Both the position numbers and the translations under genes were made by a program. The notes beneath the pieces were generated by a model, which was not told the origin of the DNA, ran no database searches, and worked only from the letters and a program-made list of their open reading frames with translations. From contig CAKQEW010000006.1 in NCBI GenBank assembly GCA_934230415.1, forward strand, positions 15,419 through 79,418: a DNA stretch of 64,000 nt, given 5' to 3'. Shown here piece after piece: positions 8,913-17,813 of this stretch (positions within the stretch are counted from its first letter, which is position 1; every line of letters starts with the position of its first letter). Source of the stretch: an uncultured Alphaproteobacteria bacterium. GTDB lineage: Bacteria; Pseudomonadota; Alphaproteobacteria; Rs-D84.

Positions 8913-10396
8913 TATTCTTCTTTTTTGTTTTCTATTGGTTTTACTTCGTGTGGGGCGGGTGCTGAATCTGACTTTGTGTTTTTTGCTGGGGTCGTGTTCG
9001 CTGTTCCTGTGTTGGTTGTGTCGGTTTTGGTTTCTGGTTTGGCATCAGATGTTGCGTCTGTGGTTTCTGTTGTATTTTCTGATTTCGTGTCCGGTGACGT
9101 TGTGGATTCTGATTGTACGCTTGATGATGATTCTGTGTCATCGTTGATTGCCGCGTTTTCTTCTTCGGCGTCGTTCAGGGCATCTTTGGCCTTTTTCGTG
9201 TCAATCGCGCGACTGATTGCGCCGGATGTTATTGCACCTGTTGCGACACCAACACCGGCACCCAATATGGCCGATGTTGCCGATGTTTGTTCACGGGTCA
9301 GGCGATACGCATTTTCACGGAATGTTGTGACATCAACCCCAAACCAATTCTGGGTGCAATCAAATGTTGCGCCGGCGTATGCCTTTTTAGATGCGTATGG
9401 GGTGCTGGAACTATTCGCCCAGAAATTCACGGTGTAAACACAATCCAAACTGCGTTCGTCAAATGTCGCGCCCAATCGTTTGCACACGTTCGCCATTTGT
9501 TCGCGCAGTGCGACCAGTCGCTTTTCATCGGATTGAACCTGAACCTCGGCATCCTGGCGCAGGGTCGCAAACACGTTCATTGCGCGATTGGCCAGGCCAC
9601 TGTCATCTGATTTGCATTCGTCTGCAATTTTTTTACACGCGCTGATTGCGGCGTCGCCCGCGGTCTTGCCCAGGCATTTTGTATATGTTGTGCCGCATTC
9701 TGTGGCAATGCATTGGTTGTAACGATTTCCGCAATCCAAGATTTTGTTATATGACGCCAGACGTGCATTCATGTCACGGTCGGCCTTGATTTCCGGGGCA
9801 AATGCGTTGAATTCATCGCTGGTACATGTAACATTGCGCCGACACGTGTCCAGTTTGTCGCCCCATGCGGTATCGCTGTCGCCACGACATTTTGAAAAAT
9901 CGTTGCCACATTTTTCCTGCATACATGCGCGCAGGCCACTGTCGCATGCGTTTCGCCCGGTGGTGACCATTTTGGTCGTTGTTGCGGTGGCGGTGCTGGT
10001 CGCGTCGGCGGCATCCAGCGCGGCGCGTTGCTGGCGTATTTTTTCGGCCAGTTCAGTGTTCGCGGTGTTGTTTGCGTCTGACACGGATGTATTCAGGGCG
10101 GCATCAAATTGCGCCGTTTTATCCGCAATGACCACGGTTGGTGTGGCGGGTGTTGGGTCTGGGACCGTAATCGGTTCTGGGGTGACTGTGGCATCGGCCG
10201 TGGTTGTTGTTGCGGTTGTTGTCGCCGATGTTGTGCGGTTTGTTGCCGGGCCCACACGCGACGCAACGCTGGCGCGGTTGGTGCCACGGGTCGCCGTGCC
10301 ACGCTGAACCACCGCCGCAGATGCATCGGTTGCACCACAAACAGCCGCCATTAATGCACAAATGCTAAATCTGAAAAATATTTTGTTCAGCGTCAT
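8912..10396 (-). CDS. Secreted Cys-rich protein with Gly zipper and disordered C-terminus
   Basis: Function unknown. The 494-residue protein has a signal peptide (cut near ASA-AV), a Thr/Ala-rich stretch to about residue 145, then a Cys-rich region with repeated C-x3-L/Y-x2-C motifs followed by ECG or KCG and TKC/SKC (about 150-270). Residues 370-395 form a Gly-zipper hydrophobic segment similar to one in the 4396-6525 protein. The last 85 residues are Ser/Thr/Glu/Lys-rich and probably disordered. It is the middle gene of the operon: 16 bases after the previous stop and overlapping the next start by one base. Confidence 0.82.
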   Translation of the reverse strand: MTLNKIFFRFSICALMAAVCGATDASAAVVQRGTATRGTNRASVASRVGPATNRTTSATTTATTTTADATVTPEPITVPDPTPATPTVVIADKTAQFDAALNTSVSDANNTANTELAEKIRQQRAALDAADATSTATATTTKMVTTGRNACDSGLRACMQEKCGNDFSKCRGDSDTAWGDKLDTCRRNVTCTSDEFNAFAPEIKADRDMNARLASYNKILDCGNRYNQCIATECGTTYTKCLGKTAGDAAISACKKIADECKSDDSGLANRAMNVFATLRQDAEVQVQSDEKRLVALREQMANVCKRLGATFDERSLDCVYTVNFWANSSSTPYASKKAYAGATFDCTQNWFGVDVTTFRENAYRLTREQTSATSAILGAGVGVATGAITSGAISRAIDTKKAKDALNDAEEENAAINDDTESSSSVQSESTTSPDTKSENTTETTDATSDAKPETKTDTTNTGTANTTPAKNTKSDSAPAPHEVKPIENKKEE

Positions 10397-10412
10397 TAAA
10401 CCGTGTTCCCTG

Positions 10413-11273
10413 TTATTTTAGTACGTTGCACGCCAGGTCATAAAATTTACACAAACTGGTTGCCATTGTTTTTTCGTTTGGATGGTCGGCGTCGCACTTG
10501 TTCGCCATGTTGTTTGCGCATACGGTTTGGATGCAATTGTCGCGACCGGCGTTGTTGGTACAGTTGGCGCGTGCCGTGGCCAATTTTTGTTCGCGTGCAT
10601 TTGCATATGATGCGGCAATCCCACTGATTGCATTGGCGGTGCCCTGAATTGCGCTGGCACGGTCGGTCGCCAGTGTGGCGCGGATATCAGAAATATGTTC
10701 GTCACATCCGGTGGCATCCACCCCGCATGTTGCAAAAAATTGATTGAAACTGGCATCGTCGCCACAGTTTACATATCCAATCCCACAATGTGAATCCATG
10801 GTCATGCATGCGGTGATGGTGGATTGGCATTCGGATTTGCTGTGCGTAACCGCCCGATTGCGTAATGCCGCCATTTCGGCACTGATGCCCGCCGCGCGAC
10901 ATGATTGTTCAATCAGTTTGTCATATGCATCAGATGCATTTTCAGCATCGCATTCATCAACGCGTGATGTGCATTGGGTTATTGCCCATGCGTATCGTGC
11001 CGCCGGATCGGTTGGGGCAGATTTTAATTCACGGTCTGAAATTGTGTATTTTGATGACGCACCCACAGACACACTGCGCATTGCGGTGCCGGGGGTGCCA
11101 GAACTGGCCGTGCCACAATACTGGCACCGTGCCGCCGGATTGGACGAAATATTAATCGCGCACACAGAATCCAGGCATCGTGTCAGGTTTGCGGTTGAAC
11201 ACGCCGCATACGCGTCATGACCAAGCATGACCGCGGTGCATAATAATATAAATGTGTATGTATGTTTTTTCAT
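10413..11273 (-). CDS. Small secreted Cys-rich protein, first gene of operon
   Basis: Function unknown. The 286-residue protein begins with a signal peptide (hydrophobic TFILLCTAVML, cut near AYA-AC). The mature part starts at once with C-x6-CLDSVC and CQYC, a variant of the family signature, followed by about ten more regularly spaced Cys, including CTSRVDEC, CQSTITACM and CGIGYVNC, and ends CKFYDLACNVLK. A purine-rich AGAGAG ribosome site lies directly upstream. It leads the three-gene operon (11273 to 6912) with the 494-residue and OmpA-domain proteins, suggesting these act together at the cell surface or in the periplasm. Confidence 0.82.
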   Translation of the reverse strand: MKKHTYTFILLCTAVMLGHDAYAACSTANLTRCLDSVCAINISSNPAARCQYCGTASSGTPGTAMRSVSVGASSKYTISDRELKSAPTDPAARYAWAITQCTSRVDECDAENASDAYDKLIEQSCRAAGISAEMAALRNRAVTHSKSECQSTITACMTMDSHCGIGYVNCGDDASFNQFFATCGVDATGCDEHISDIRATLATDRASAIQGTANAISGIAASYANAREQKLATARANCTNNAGRDNCIQTVCANNMANKCDADHPNEKTMATSLCKFYDLACNVLK

Positions 11274-11370
11274 CTCTCTCTGTGCTATAAACTATATCAA
11301 AAAACAGGCTGGCGTGCCAACATAAAAAATAAAGTCTGGGGCGATAAAATAAAAATATTTCAAATGTGTA

Positions 11371-11399
11371 TTGACAAAATAAAACTTTTGTACTATATT
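11371..11399 (+). promoter_or_regulatory. Near-consensus sigma70 promoter
   Basis: TTGACA (11371-11376) and TATATT (11394-11399) are 17 bases apart, just upstream of the gene at 11430. The leader is about 24 bases and carries an AAAAAGGA ribosome site. Confidence 0.85.
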
Positions 11400-11429
11400 G
11401 TAGTGTGTAAGAAACAAAAAGGAATGAAA

Positions 11430-12149
11430 ATGGCATTCAAAAAGATTAGTAACGAAGTTTGGGTAAATCTTACCGTTGGTTTGGGTTCGGCGGCGATTGC
11501 TGTGTTGTTAACGTTGGCGATTGCGGATGCGTGCAAGCAGGAAACCCCTGACAACAGCGAAGCATTACGCAAAGAATTGCAGACCGAACAGAGCAAGGTT
11601 GCAAAAATCGGCAATGAACGCGATGCGGCACTGCGCAGCAAAGATACATTGGTTCTGCGTAACCAGGCCCAGGCGGATTCAATTATTGCATTGAACGACG
11701 TAATTGCGCGCCAGGCAGATTCCCTGGTGGTCGTTGACAAGAAATTAAAAGATTGCGAGCAGGGCAAGCGTTGCCCGCGCAAGCAGGCCGCACAGCCGGC
11801 ACCACAGCCAAAGGCAAAGCAGCCTGTTCAGAAACAAAAGGTTGCCCAGCCAGCACCAAAACAGCAGCCTGCGAAACCAGCGCAACAGGTACAGCCAGCA
11901 CAGCCAGCGCCCCAACCCCAGGTTGTTCATCCGGCACCGGTCGCGGTACCAGCAAATGGTGGCAACACAGTAATCCTGCAGGAAAATGCCCAGAATAACG
12001 GTGTTATTGTTGTGGGTAACAATAACGTCGTGACCCAGGTTGTTAACGCCGCCGCGGGTCAGGTTGCGGTTAATCCAGCCGACACGGTCAGCATTGTGCA
12101 CACAGCAACTGCAACCCGTGTTTGGTATACCAAGGTGCGCTGCAGATAA
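11430..12149 (+). CDS. Membrane-anchored protein with coiled coil and Pro/Gln/Ala-rich linker
   Basis: Function unknown. The ATG at 11430 is preferred over the ATG at 11424 because AAAGGA then sits 6 bases upstream; this gives 239 residues. An N-terminal hydrophobic helix (about residues 13-32) is followed by Cys 36, which could be an anchor helix or an atypical lipoprotein-like signal. Residues 40-110 are a charged helical region with heptad-like spacing (probable coiled coil). Residues 112-175 are a Pro/Gln/Ala/Lys-rich linker of the kind that crosses peptidoglycan. The C-terminus is Asn/Val-rich with alternating hydrophobics (VIVVGNNNVV), suggesting beta-strands. It is expressed alone from a strong promoter and has its own terminator. 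Confidence 0.8.
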   Translation: MAFKKISNEVWVNLTVGLGSAAIAVLLTLAIADACKQETPDNSEALRKELQTEQSKVAKIGNERDAALRSKDTLVLRNQAQADSIIALNDVIARQADSLVVVDKKLKDCEQGKRCPRKQAAQPAPQPKAKQPVQKQKVAQPAPKQQPAKPAQQVQPAQPAPQPQVVHPAPVAVPANGGNTVILQENAQNNGVIVVGNNNVVTQVVNAAAGQVAVNPADTVSIVHTATATRVWYTKVRCR

Positions 12150-12170
12150 TTGCGTGATGCGCAAAAATAA

Positions 12171-12202
12171 AAACAGTCTGGTGTTGCCGGACTGTTTTTT
12201 TT
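12171..12202 (+). terminator. Intrinsic terminator
   Basis: An aacagtc / gactgtt stem followed by eight Ts closes the transcript of the 11430-12149 gene. Confidence 0.85.
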
Positions 12203-12256
12203 ATAGACATATAAATTTAATCTGTGTTATTATATTTAGCACAGAGAGAATTTTAC

Positions 12257-15200
12257 ATGAAATACATCAGAATTTTATTGTTGTCATTGTTCGTATTCCC
12301 GTTTGCGGCGCGTGCGGCATCGTCTGAATTTATGGTCGCGGCCCAGTTGTTGTCGGCGGCAAAAGATGCCGATATTCAACAGGTTCAGTCCCTGATAAAC
12401 GCGGGTGCAAATGTGAACTTTGTGGACAATACGGGGATGTCAATTGTGTGTACGGCATTGATGAACAATGACGTGCGTGCGGCCCAGATTTTACAGATGT
12501 ATGGTGCCGATGCATCAAACTGTGATCGCCAGATAAAATCGTATAAACAAAAGAACACAACCAATACTGGTTCGGGTGGATTGTTTGGTGGGCTGTCGTC
12601 CGCCCAGAGCATGACATTGGCGGCGGCGGGTGCCGCCGTTGTTGTTGGCGGCCTTTTTTTATTGACCGATGTTTTGGATCCGGGCAATGACAACAGTGCA
12701 TCATCCAGCAGTGGCAATCGTGGCGATGACAACAATAACAACAATAATAATACGAACAAGGCGACCGAAAAATTCGCCGTGCCGTATGGGCCGGCAATGC
12801 CGACCGCCGCACTGGAAAGTGCCGAACTGACCGGGGCGCTGAATTATTACAGTCCATCGGATGACACGATTTTGGCCCAGAATTTTAAATTAATGAATAA
12901 TGCCGCTGGCGGAAACTATCTGTTGATGATGCGCGGGTACGGTGCGTTGGCGCGTGGATATTTGGGAATGCGCACGTTGCGTAATTCATCCCGTGAACCA
13001 ATCAGCAGTACAACCCTGAAACAATATAACCTGGGGGACACGTCCGTGGCGGGTGGGCGTCCGGTGAATGTTGCGCTGGTAACGGCGAACGGTGTAAACG
13101 CCAGTGATGATTCATCGTTGGGCGACCGGTTGGTGCCATGGACAACGATTAACGGTACAACAATAAATCCGGCCAGCACGGATATGGTATCCAGCAAATA
13201 TTATAACAATAAAATCACGATTGCGTCTGGGGCAACTGATTTATCGGGCATGACCACCAGCGAAGATGCATCGTTGTTGGATGAATTTGACTTGTCGGGT
13301 TCTGGCACGGCGGTTGGTAACACGAATGCATCGGCGCGGGATAACCTGATTGGTAAAATTGTCGGGGGCAAGGACGCCGGATATACCAATGCGGACTTTA
13401 TGGGATTTATGCCAAATGGCCAAATGACAATATTCAGAACCGGTGGCGGGCGTGGCCTGGTCAGTATGACGGCAACCAGTGCGGGCACATACACCATGGC
13501 GGGCGAAACACTGGCCACGGGCGACACACTGGTGTTGGGGGACAAAACACTGACGGTGACGCGGACCGGTAATGCCGTTGTGGCAACGGATGGTGACACA
13601 ACATACAACGGGTATATTGGTGCCGATGGCGCATTGTACATAAACGATGCCGCATATACATTGGCGGACAACACAATAACCCAGATAAAGAAAATGGACG
13701 ATATTGATTATTATAATTACAAGGCATTGTTGCGTTCTGGTGTCCGCTGGACGGCCGGGGATGTGGCGGGCGGACGTTCACGTCCAGACATTGTTGCAAA
13801 CGCGTCTGTGATTTCGCCACTGCGTGCGCGCGACGTTGCAACGATTGACGATTTGCTGTCGGTTGGGACAAATACAGACACGCGCCAGTCAAGGTTTATC
13901 AGCCTGGTCAATAAATATTACGATGTGAACAAAACCGATGGCGCGACCGAGGGTACAAATGCGTTGCCGGGTGCCGATGCGGCGTCATTCTTTAATGGGT
14001 TGGGTTCGTCGTTTTCGCCGTTGGTAATATTTTCCACCGGTGCATTTGAAACAGACAGCAGTTATTTTGGCAAAACGTTGACCGCGTCGTTTGAAAATTC
14101 CGCACCATTGGTTTTCCCGAATTTGGAACATCTGTTTATGTCGGTCGTTGCAATTGGCCAGACGGGCAGCACGGGCACAACAAAACAAGACAAGGTTTCT
14201 GATTACACCCAGGCGGACAAGTTCGCACTCAGCCAGTGGTCATATAACAATGGCACGCCGGATGATACAACGGATGACACATATTACAAGGCACGCGCGT
14301 GTGGGGTTGCGGGACGTGGCACGTCCAGTGTTGATCCATGGTGCTTTGCGGCAACGGGATTGACCGATGAATTGGCGGTGTCGGCCGCCGCCGGTGCAAC
14401 CGGTGCGGTGAAATCAGCATTTGATTATATGACAAATAAACAATTGTTCATGTTGTTGGCGTTGACGGCGGATGGGCCATACCTGGGGTCAACGGATTCT
14501 GGAACCGTTATGACCAAGGATAATTTGATTGCATATCTGAAAAATATGTACACGTTGCCAGACGAATATAACGTGCGTTGGGAACAGATGGGGGAAAAGT
14601 ACCTGGATGTGTTTAAAGAAGTCTTTGGTTATGGTCTGATAAATGTTCAGCGTGCAACAACCCCGGGCAAGAAATTGTATTATTACACCGATGGTAAAAT
14701 CGTATCATCATCGGGTAATGCGTACTGGCGTGCGGCGACAAATACAATGTTCCGTGCATCATCGGCGTTCAGTCCGCGTATGGCAACAATCAGTGCACCG
14801 TTCTTTGATAAATTGGAAAGTGTGGATGGGGAATTGTCGTTACCACGTGTCTGGAAAAATGAGTTCGCGGTTGGTGTGCAAAATCGCCGTGGCCTGTATA
14901 TGGGCGATGTGTTGGGCGAACTGCGTACCGATAATCGCGCCGCGCCGCGTGCCCAGATTGGCAACATCGGATTTTCAATGACCACATCCCCGCGTGCATA
15001 CGATGACAATATGGGCGGGTTGGATACAATGCGTTTGGATTTTTCGCGTGGTGCATGGAATTTTTCCGCCGGATATCAACATCACCTGACCGATGGGACA
15101 TCGCGTTTTGACGGTATGTCAAATCCGATTTTAAACCTGGCAACGAATGCGATGACATCGGATGTAAATTATAATGCGGGCCGTTGGTCGTTTGGTGCGC

Positions 15201-15901
15201 GTGCATTTTCTGGCGCGATAACCAGTGATGATTTGTTGGAATCTGATCCGACCATATCATCCCAGTATGCGCCGGCACGCCTGGGACTGATTCAGGGGGG
15301 CGGGGCGCATATCGCATGGCATGGCGACCGGTTCGGATTTACAACCGCATTTGGAAACGCACATGAAACAGATACCATCCTGGGCGCCCAGACCGATGGT
15401 CTGTTGAACCTGGGGACGGGCGATACGATGTACGTTGATTCTGAAATAACATATTCACCGATGGCGCGCCTGGCGTTCAAGTTGCGCGGGACATTTGCGC
15501 GAACAACGTCTGATATGGCAGGGGGGGATTTTGTGTTGGGTATATCTGACATTTATTCAGACGCATTGGCATTTGGTGTGGATGCCGGGAATTTCAGCCT
15601 GGCTGTGTCGCGGCCGTTGGGTGTGAACCGTGGCGCGATGCAGTATTCGTATGCTGACTATGACGTCACGGAAAATGCCAATGGCAATTTTGACCTGGTG
15701 GTGCGCGATGCCGGGGTGCGTGATGTTGCACTGTCGCCCGCCGCGCGCGAGGTTCGCCTGAATGCGACATATCGTCATGCGCTGGGCGCGTTCACCGATG
15801 GCGCAATTGGATTTATTTACCGCATTAACCCGAATCATACATCGGAATTCGGCAATGAATCCATATTCATGCTGAAATTGAACCATCGCCTGGGAATATA
15901 A
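12257..15901 (+). CDS. Autotransporter with ankyrin repeats and degenerate subtilisin-like domain
   Basis: The 1214-residue protein has a signal peptide (cut near ARA-AS, residue 20). Residues 30-95 look like two ankyrin repeats (INAGANVNFVDNTGMS). A Gly/Val-rich hydrophobic segment lies at about 125-148. Residues 185-830 resemble the subtilase passenger of S8 autotransporters: VNVALVTANG stands where the catalytic Asp strand (VAVIDTG) would be, CGVAG...WCFAATG precedes AVSAAAGATGAV where GTSxAAPxVxGA would carry the Ser, and FGYGLINVQRAT ends the domain. No catalytic Asp, His or Ser can be placed, so it is probably a pseudoprotease. The last 280 residues form an outer-membrane beta-barrel. 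The ATG at 12257 is chosen because the signal peptide begins there; the upstream GTG at 12224 only adds residues. Confidence 0.82.
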   Translation: MKYIRILLLSLFVFPFAARAASSEFMVAAQLLSAAKDADIQQVQSLINAGANVNFVDNTGMSIVCTALMNNDVRAAQILQMYGADASNCDRQIKSYKQKNTTNTGSGGLFGGLSSAQSMTLAAAGAAVVVGGLFLLTDVLDPGNDNSASSSSGNRGDDNNNNNNNTNKATEKFAVPYGPAMPTAALESAELTGALNYYSPSDDTILAQNFKLMNNAAGGNYLLMMRGYGALARGYLGMRTLRNSSREPISSTTLKQYNLGDTSVAGGRPVNVALVTANGVNASDDSSLGDRLVPWTTINGTTINPASTDMVSSKYYNNKITIASGATDLSGMTTSEDASLLDEFDLSGSGTAVGNTNASARDNLIGKIVGGKDAGYTNADFMGFMPNGQMTIFRTGGGRGLVSMTATSAGTYTMAGETLATGDTLVLGDKTLTVTRTGNAVVATDGDTTYNGYIGADGALYINDAAYTLADNTITQIKKMDDIDYYNYKALLRSGVRWTAGDVAGGRSRPDIVANASVISPLRARDVATIDDLLSVGTNTDTRQSRFISLVNKYYDVNKTDGATEGTNALPGADAASFFNGLGSSFSPLVIFSTGAFETDSSYFGKTLTASFENSAPLVFPNLEHLFMSVVAIGQTGSTGTTKQDKVSDYTQADKFALSQWSYNNGTPDDTTDDTYYKARACGVAGRGTSSVDPWCFAATGLTDELAVSAAAGATGAVKSAFDYMTNKQLFMLLALTADGPYLGSTDSGTVMTKDNLIAYLKNMYTLPDEYNVRWEQMGEKYLDVFKEVFGYGLINVQRATTPGKKLYYYTDGKIVSSSGNAYWRAATNTMFRASSAFSPRMATISAPFFDKLESVDGELSLPRVWKNEFAVGVQNRRGLYMGDVLGELRTDNRAAPRAQIGNIGFSMTTSPRAYDDNMGGLDTMRLDFSRGAWNFSAGYQHHLTDGTSRFDGMSNPILNLATNAMTSDVNYNAGRWSFGARAFSGAITSDDLLESDPTISSQYAPARLGLIQGGGAHIAWHGDRFGFTTAFGNAHETDTILGAQTDGLLNLGTGDTMYVDSEITYSPMARLAFKLRGTFARTTSDMAGGDFVLGISDIYSDALAFGVDAGNFSLAVSRPLGVNRGAMQYSYADYDVTENANGNFDLVVRDAGVRDVALSPAAREVRLNATYRHALGAFTDGAIGFIYRINPNHTSEFGNESIFMLKLNHRLGI

Positions 15902-15902
15902 A

Positions 15903-15946
15903 ATATTTGACAAAAAGTCAAAAGGTGTTAGACTTTTGTCAAATAT
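15903..15946. repeat. Dyad overlapping a promoter
   Basis: Bases 15903-15919 (atatttgacaaaaagtc) and 15931-15946 (gacttttgtcaaatat) are inverted copies 11 bases apart. The left arm contains the -35 and the right arm overlaps the -10 of the promoter of the 15963 gene, so the dyad may be an operator or an upstream transcript terminator lacking a T-run. Confidence 0.55.
15907..15934 (+). promoter_or_regulatory. Probable promoter of the 15963 gene
   Basis: TTGACA (15907-15912) and TAGACT (15929-15934) are 16 bases apart and embedded in the dyad at 15903-15946. Confidence 0.6.
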
Positions 15947-15962
15947 AACAAAGGGATAAACT

Positions 15963-16376
15963 ATGGCGATTTATTCGGCGGTTGAATATATCCGGGATTT
16001 TATGAATGGTACGGCACACAAAGAATTGGCGAACACGGCCGATGATGACGCGCGCCTGTTGGGGGCCATGTGCTTTGATAAGATGCGTTTGCGTGCCAGC
16101 AATGGTGTGACGTATTTCTATTGCTTCTTGGCGGATGGCCAGAATGCCGATGTGGCCCAGTATTTATTGCGTCGTAATGGATTTTTACCACGTACGCATA
16201 CCAGCCGTTACATGGGTGGTGCATATCGCGTTGTTCGTGTTCCAGAATCGTCATTTCGGACAAACGCATCCAAAAAGGGCTTTATACAATCTGTTGCTGG
16301 GGTCCAGATGAATATGGATTCAATTGAGCATCAATTGACACGTATCCGCAGTGAGATGATTCAAAATACGAAATAA
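15963..16376 (+). CDS. Small cytoplasmic protein of unknown function
   Basis: Not recognised. The 137-residue protein has no signal peptide or membrane helix. It is mixed alpha/beta, with a central beta-rich stretch (SNGVTYFYCFLADGQ, then AYRVVRVPES) and a helical, charged C-terminus. An AAAGGG ribosome site stands about 6 bases upstream. It has its own promoter within a strong dyad and shares a bidirectional terminator with convergent grpE. The dyad suggests tight regulation, perhaps by itself or by an unlinked repressor; that is inference. Confidence 0.75.
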   Translation: MAIYSAVEYIRDFMNGTAHKELANTADDDARLLGAMCFDKMRLRASNGVTYFYCFLADGQNADVAQYLLRRNGFLPRTHTSRYMGGAYRVVRVPESSFRTNASKKGFIQSVAGVQMNMDSIEHQLTRIRSEMIQNTK

Positions 16377-16405
16377 AAAATGCGCCATCGGCGCATTTTT
16401 TATTT
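16373..16405. terminator. Bidirectional terminator
   Basis: A tgcgcc / ggcgca stem flanked by A6 and T6 separates the 15963 gene from convergent grpE and overlaps both gene ends. Confidence 0.85.
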
Positions 16406-16972
16406 ACATACCACAACCATCGCGGTGCGCAGTACGGTGTCACCGTACATGTATCCCGCCTGCATTTCCTGGATAATTGTGTTGGGTTTGGGCGCCGGGT
16501 TTGCATCTGCCGGGGCGGCGACAACCTGAATCGCATTATGAAATTGCGGGTTTAAAATTTGACCCACAGATTCAATTTTTACAATGCCGATTTGTGCAAA
16601 CGCCGATTCCATTGCGCGTGCCATGGATTGAATACCTGCATCATCTGGGGTGTGCGCCATGGCGGCATTGATTGCATCCATCACGGGCAAGAATTGTTTT
16701 GCGACATTCATTGCGCTGGCCCGGGTGCGCGATTCAATGTCCAATGCGGCACGCCGGCGTGTGTTTTCCAATTCGGCAACACTGCGCAAATATTTGTCGT
16801 TCAATTCACTGAATTCATTTTTTAATGCATCCAGTTCGGCCACAACATCGGCGCAGTCCGCCACCGGGGCATCCGGCGTTTCTGGGGCGGGTGTTGCGTC
16901 TGGCGCATCTGTGTCCACAGACACAGATTCAACTGCTACTTCTTTCTTGTCTGATATATTTTGTTCGTCCAT
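16400..16972 (-). CDS. grpE: Nucleotide exchange factor GrpE
   Basis: GrpE releases ADP from DnaK in the cytoplasmic Hsp70 chaperone cycle. The 190-residue protein shows the family layout: an acidic Ala/Pro-rich N-terminus, a long helix (about residues 45-95) with LNDKYLRSVAELENTRRRA, and a C-terminal beta-domain with QILNPQFHNAIQ and a terminal GYMYGDTVLRTAMVVV close to the usual GYxxxdRvLRpAxVxV. The ATG at 16972 is preferred over upstream in-frame starts because family members start with an acidic tail and AGGT lies 8 bases before it. It lies downstream of tpiA on the same strand (67-base gap). dnaK/dnaJ are not in the window. Confidence 0.93.
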   Translation of the reverse strand: MDEQNISDKKEVAVESVSVDTDAPDATPAPETPDAPVADCADVVAELDALKNEFSELNDKYLRSVAELENTRRRAALDIESRTRASAMNVAKQFLPVMDAINAAMAHTPDDAGIQSMARAMESAFAQIGIVKIESVGQILNPQFHNAIQVVAAPADANPAPKPNTIIQEMQAGYMYGDTVLRTAMVVVCK

Positions 16973-17039
16973 AACTGATACCTGTTTGTTATAAAACAAT
17001 GCGGGGGCGGCGGATTGCCCCCACGCCCGCACTGTACAA

Positions 17040-17744
17040 TTATTTCACACTGGTTATTATAGGTATGAAATCATCCGGTTTCAAGGATGCACCCCCAACC
17101 AATACACCATCAACGTGTGCAATGGACATAATCTGGGCGGCGTTGGCACCCTTGACACTGGCGCCATACAAAACCGGCACGCCATCCAATCCCATGTCGG
17201 TTAATGTATTTGCAATCAGTGTGTGTGCCGCTGCAATTTCTTCATCTGTTGGGGTCAGTCCGGCGCCAATCGCCCAGCGTGGTTCGTACGCAATAATTAT
17301 ATTGTCGCGGGCATCGGTTGGCACCGATTCACGAACACCTGATTCAATAATGGCCATTGTTTTGCCGGCTTGTTTTTCATCCATTGTTTCGCCAACGCAT
17401 ATAATTGGTGTTAATCCCGCGGCGATTGCAGACGCGGCCTTTTGCCGAACAATGTCATTTGTTTCACCGTGATATGCGCGGCGTTCACTGTGACCAACGA
17501 TTACATATTGCGCGCCCGTGTCCGCCAGCATGGTGGCCGAAACCTCGCCCGTATAGGCACCGTGGTCATGCGTGCTGACATCCTGGGCACCGATGGCGAC
17601 GTTCGTTTCACTGGGCGTAATCATGGTAAATGGCACGCACAGAATTACACGGTTTGTTGTTTGGACCCCACGCAGTGCATCCAACATGTTTTTCAGCATC
17701 GCGCGCGTTCCGTTCATCTTCCAATTTCCAGCGATAATTTTCAT
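17040..17744 (-). CDS. tpiA: Triose-phosphate isomerase
   Basis: This enzyme interconverts dihydroxyacetone phosphate and glyceraldehyde 3-phosphate in glycolysis/gluconeogenesis. The 234-residue protein is slightly shorter than most bacterial forms (about 250). Catalytic residues are visible: Lys in GNWKMNG near the N-terminus, His in VIVGHSERR and Glu in AYEPRWAIG. The phosphate loop VLVGGASLK is near the C-terminus. AGGGG lies 9 bases before the ATG at 17744; longer in-frame starts would add a non-family extension. It is divergent from ppiD with about 69 bases between starts, a pairing often seen in alphaproteobacteria. pgk is also in this window but in another operon. Confidence 0.95.
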   Translation of the reverse strand: MKIIAGNWKMNGTRAMLKNMLDALRGVQTTNRVILCVPFTMITPSETNVAIGAQDVSTHDHGAYTGEVSATMLADTGAQYVIVGHSERRAYHGETNDIVRQKAASAIAAGLTPIICVGETMDEKQAGKTMAIIESGVRESVPTDARDNIIIAYEPRWAIGAGLTPTDEEIAAAHTLIANTLTDMGLDGVPVLYGASVKGANAAQIMSIAHVDGVLVGGASLKPDDFIPIITSVK

Positions 17745-17813
17745 AGGATTTTCCCCTTTTTTTCGTTGATTTTCGTTATCTTGTTTTGCTATGGTATCGC
17801 AAAAGGGGAACAA

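Noticed and set aside
17442..17813. Long N-terminal extension of ppiD
   Set aside because: It runs antisense through tpiA; the ATG at 17814 has a ribosome site and begins the family's anchor helix.
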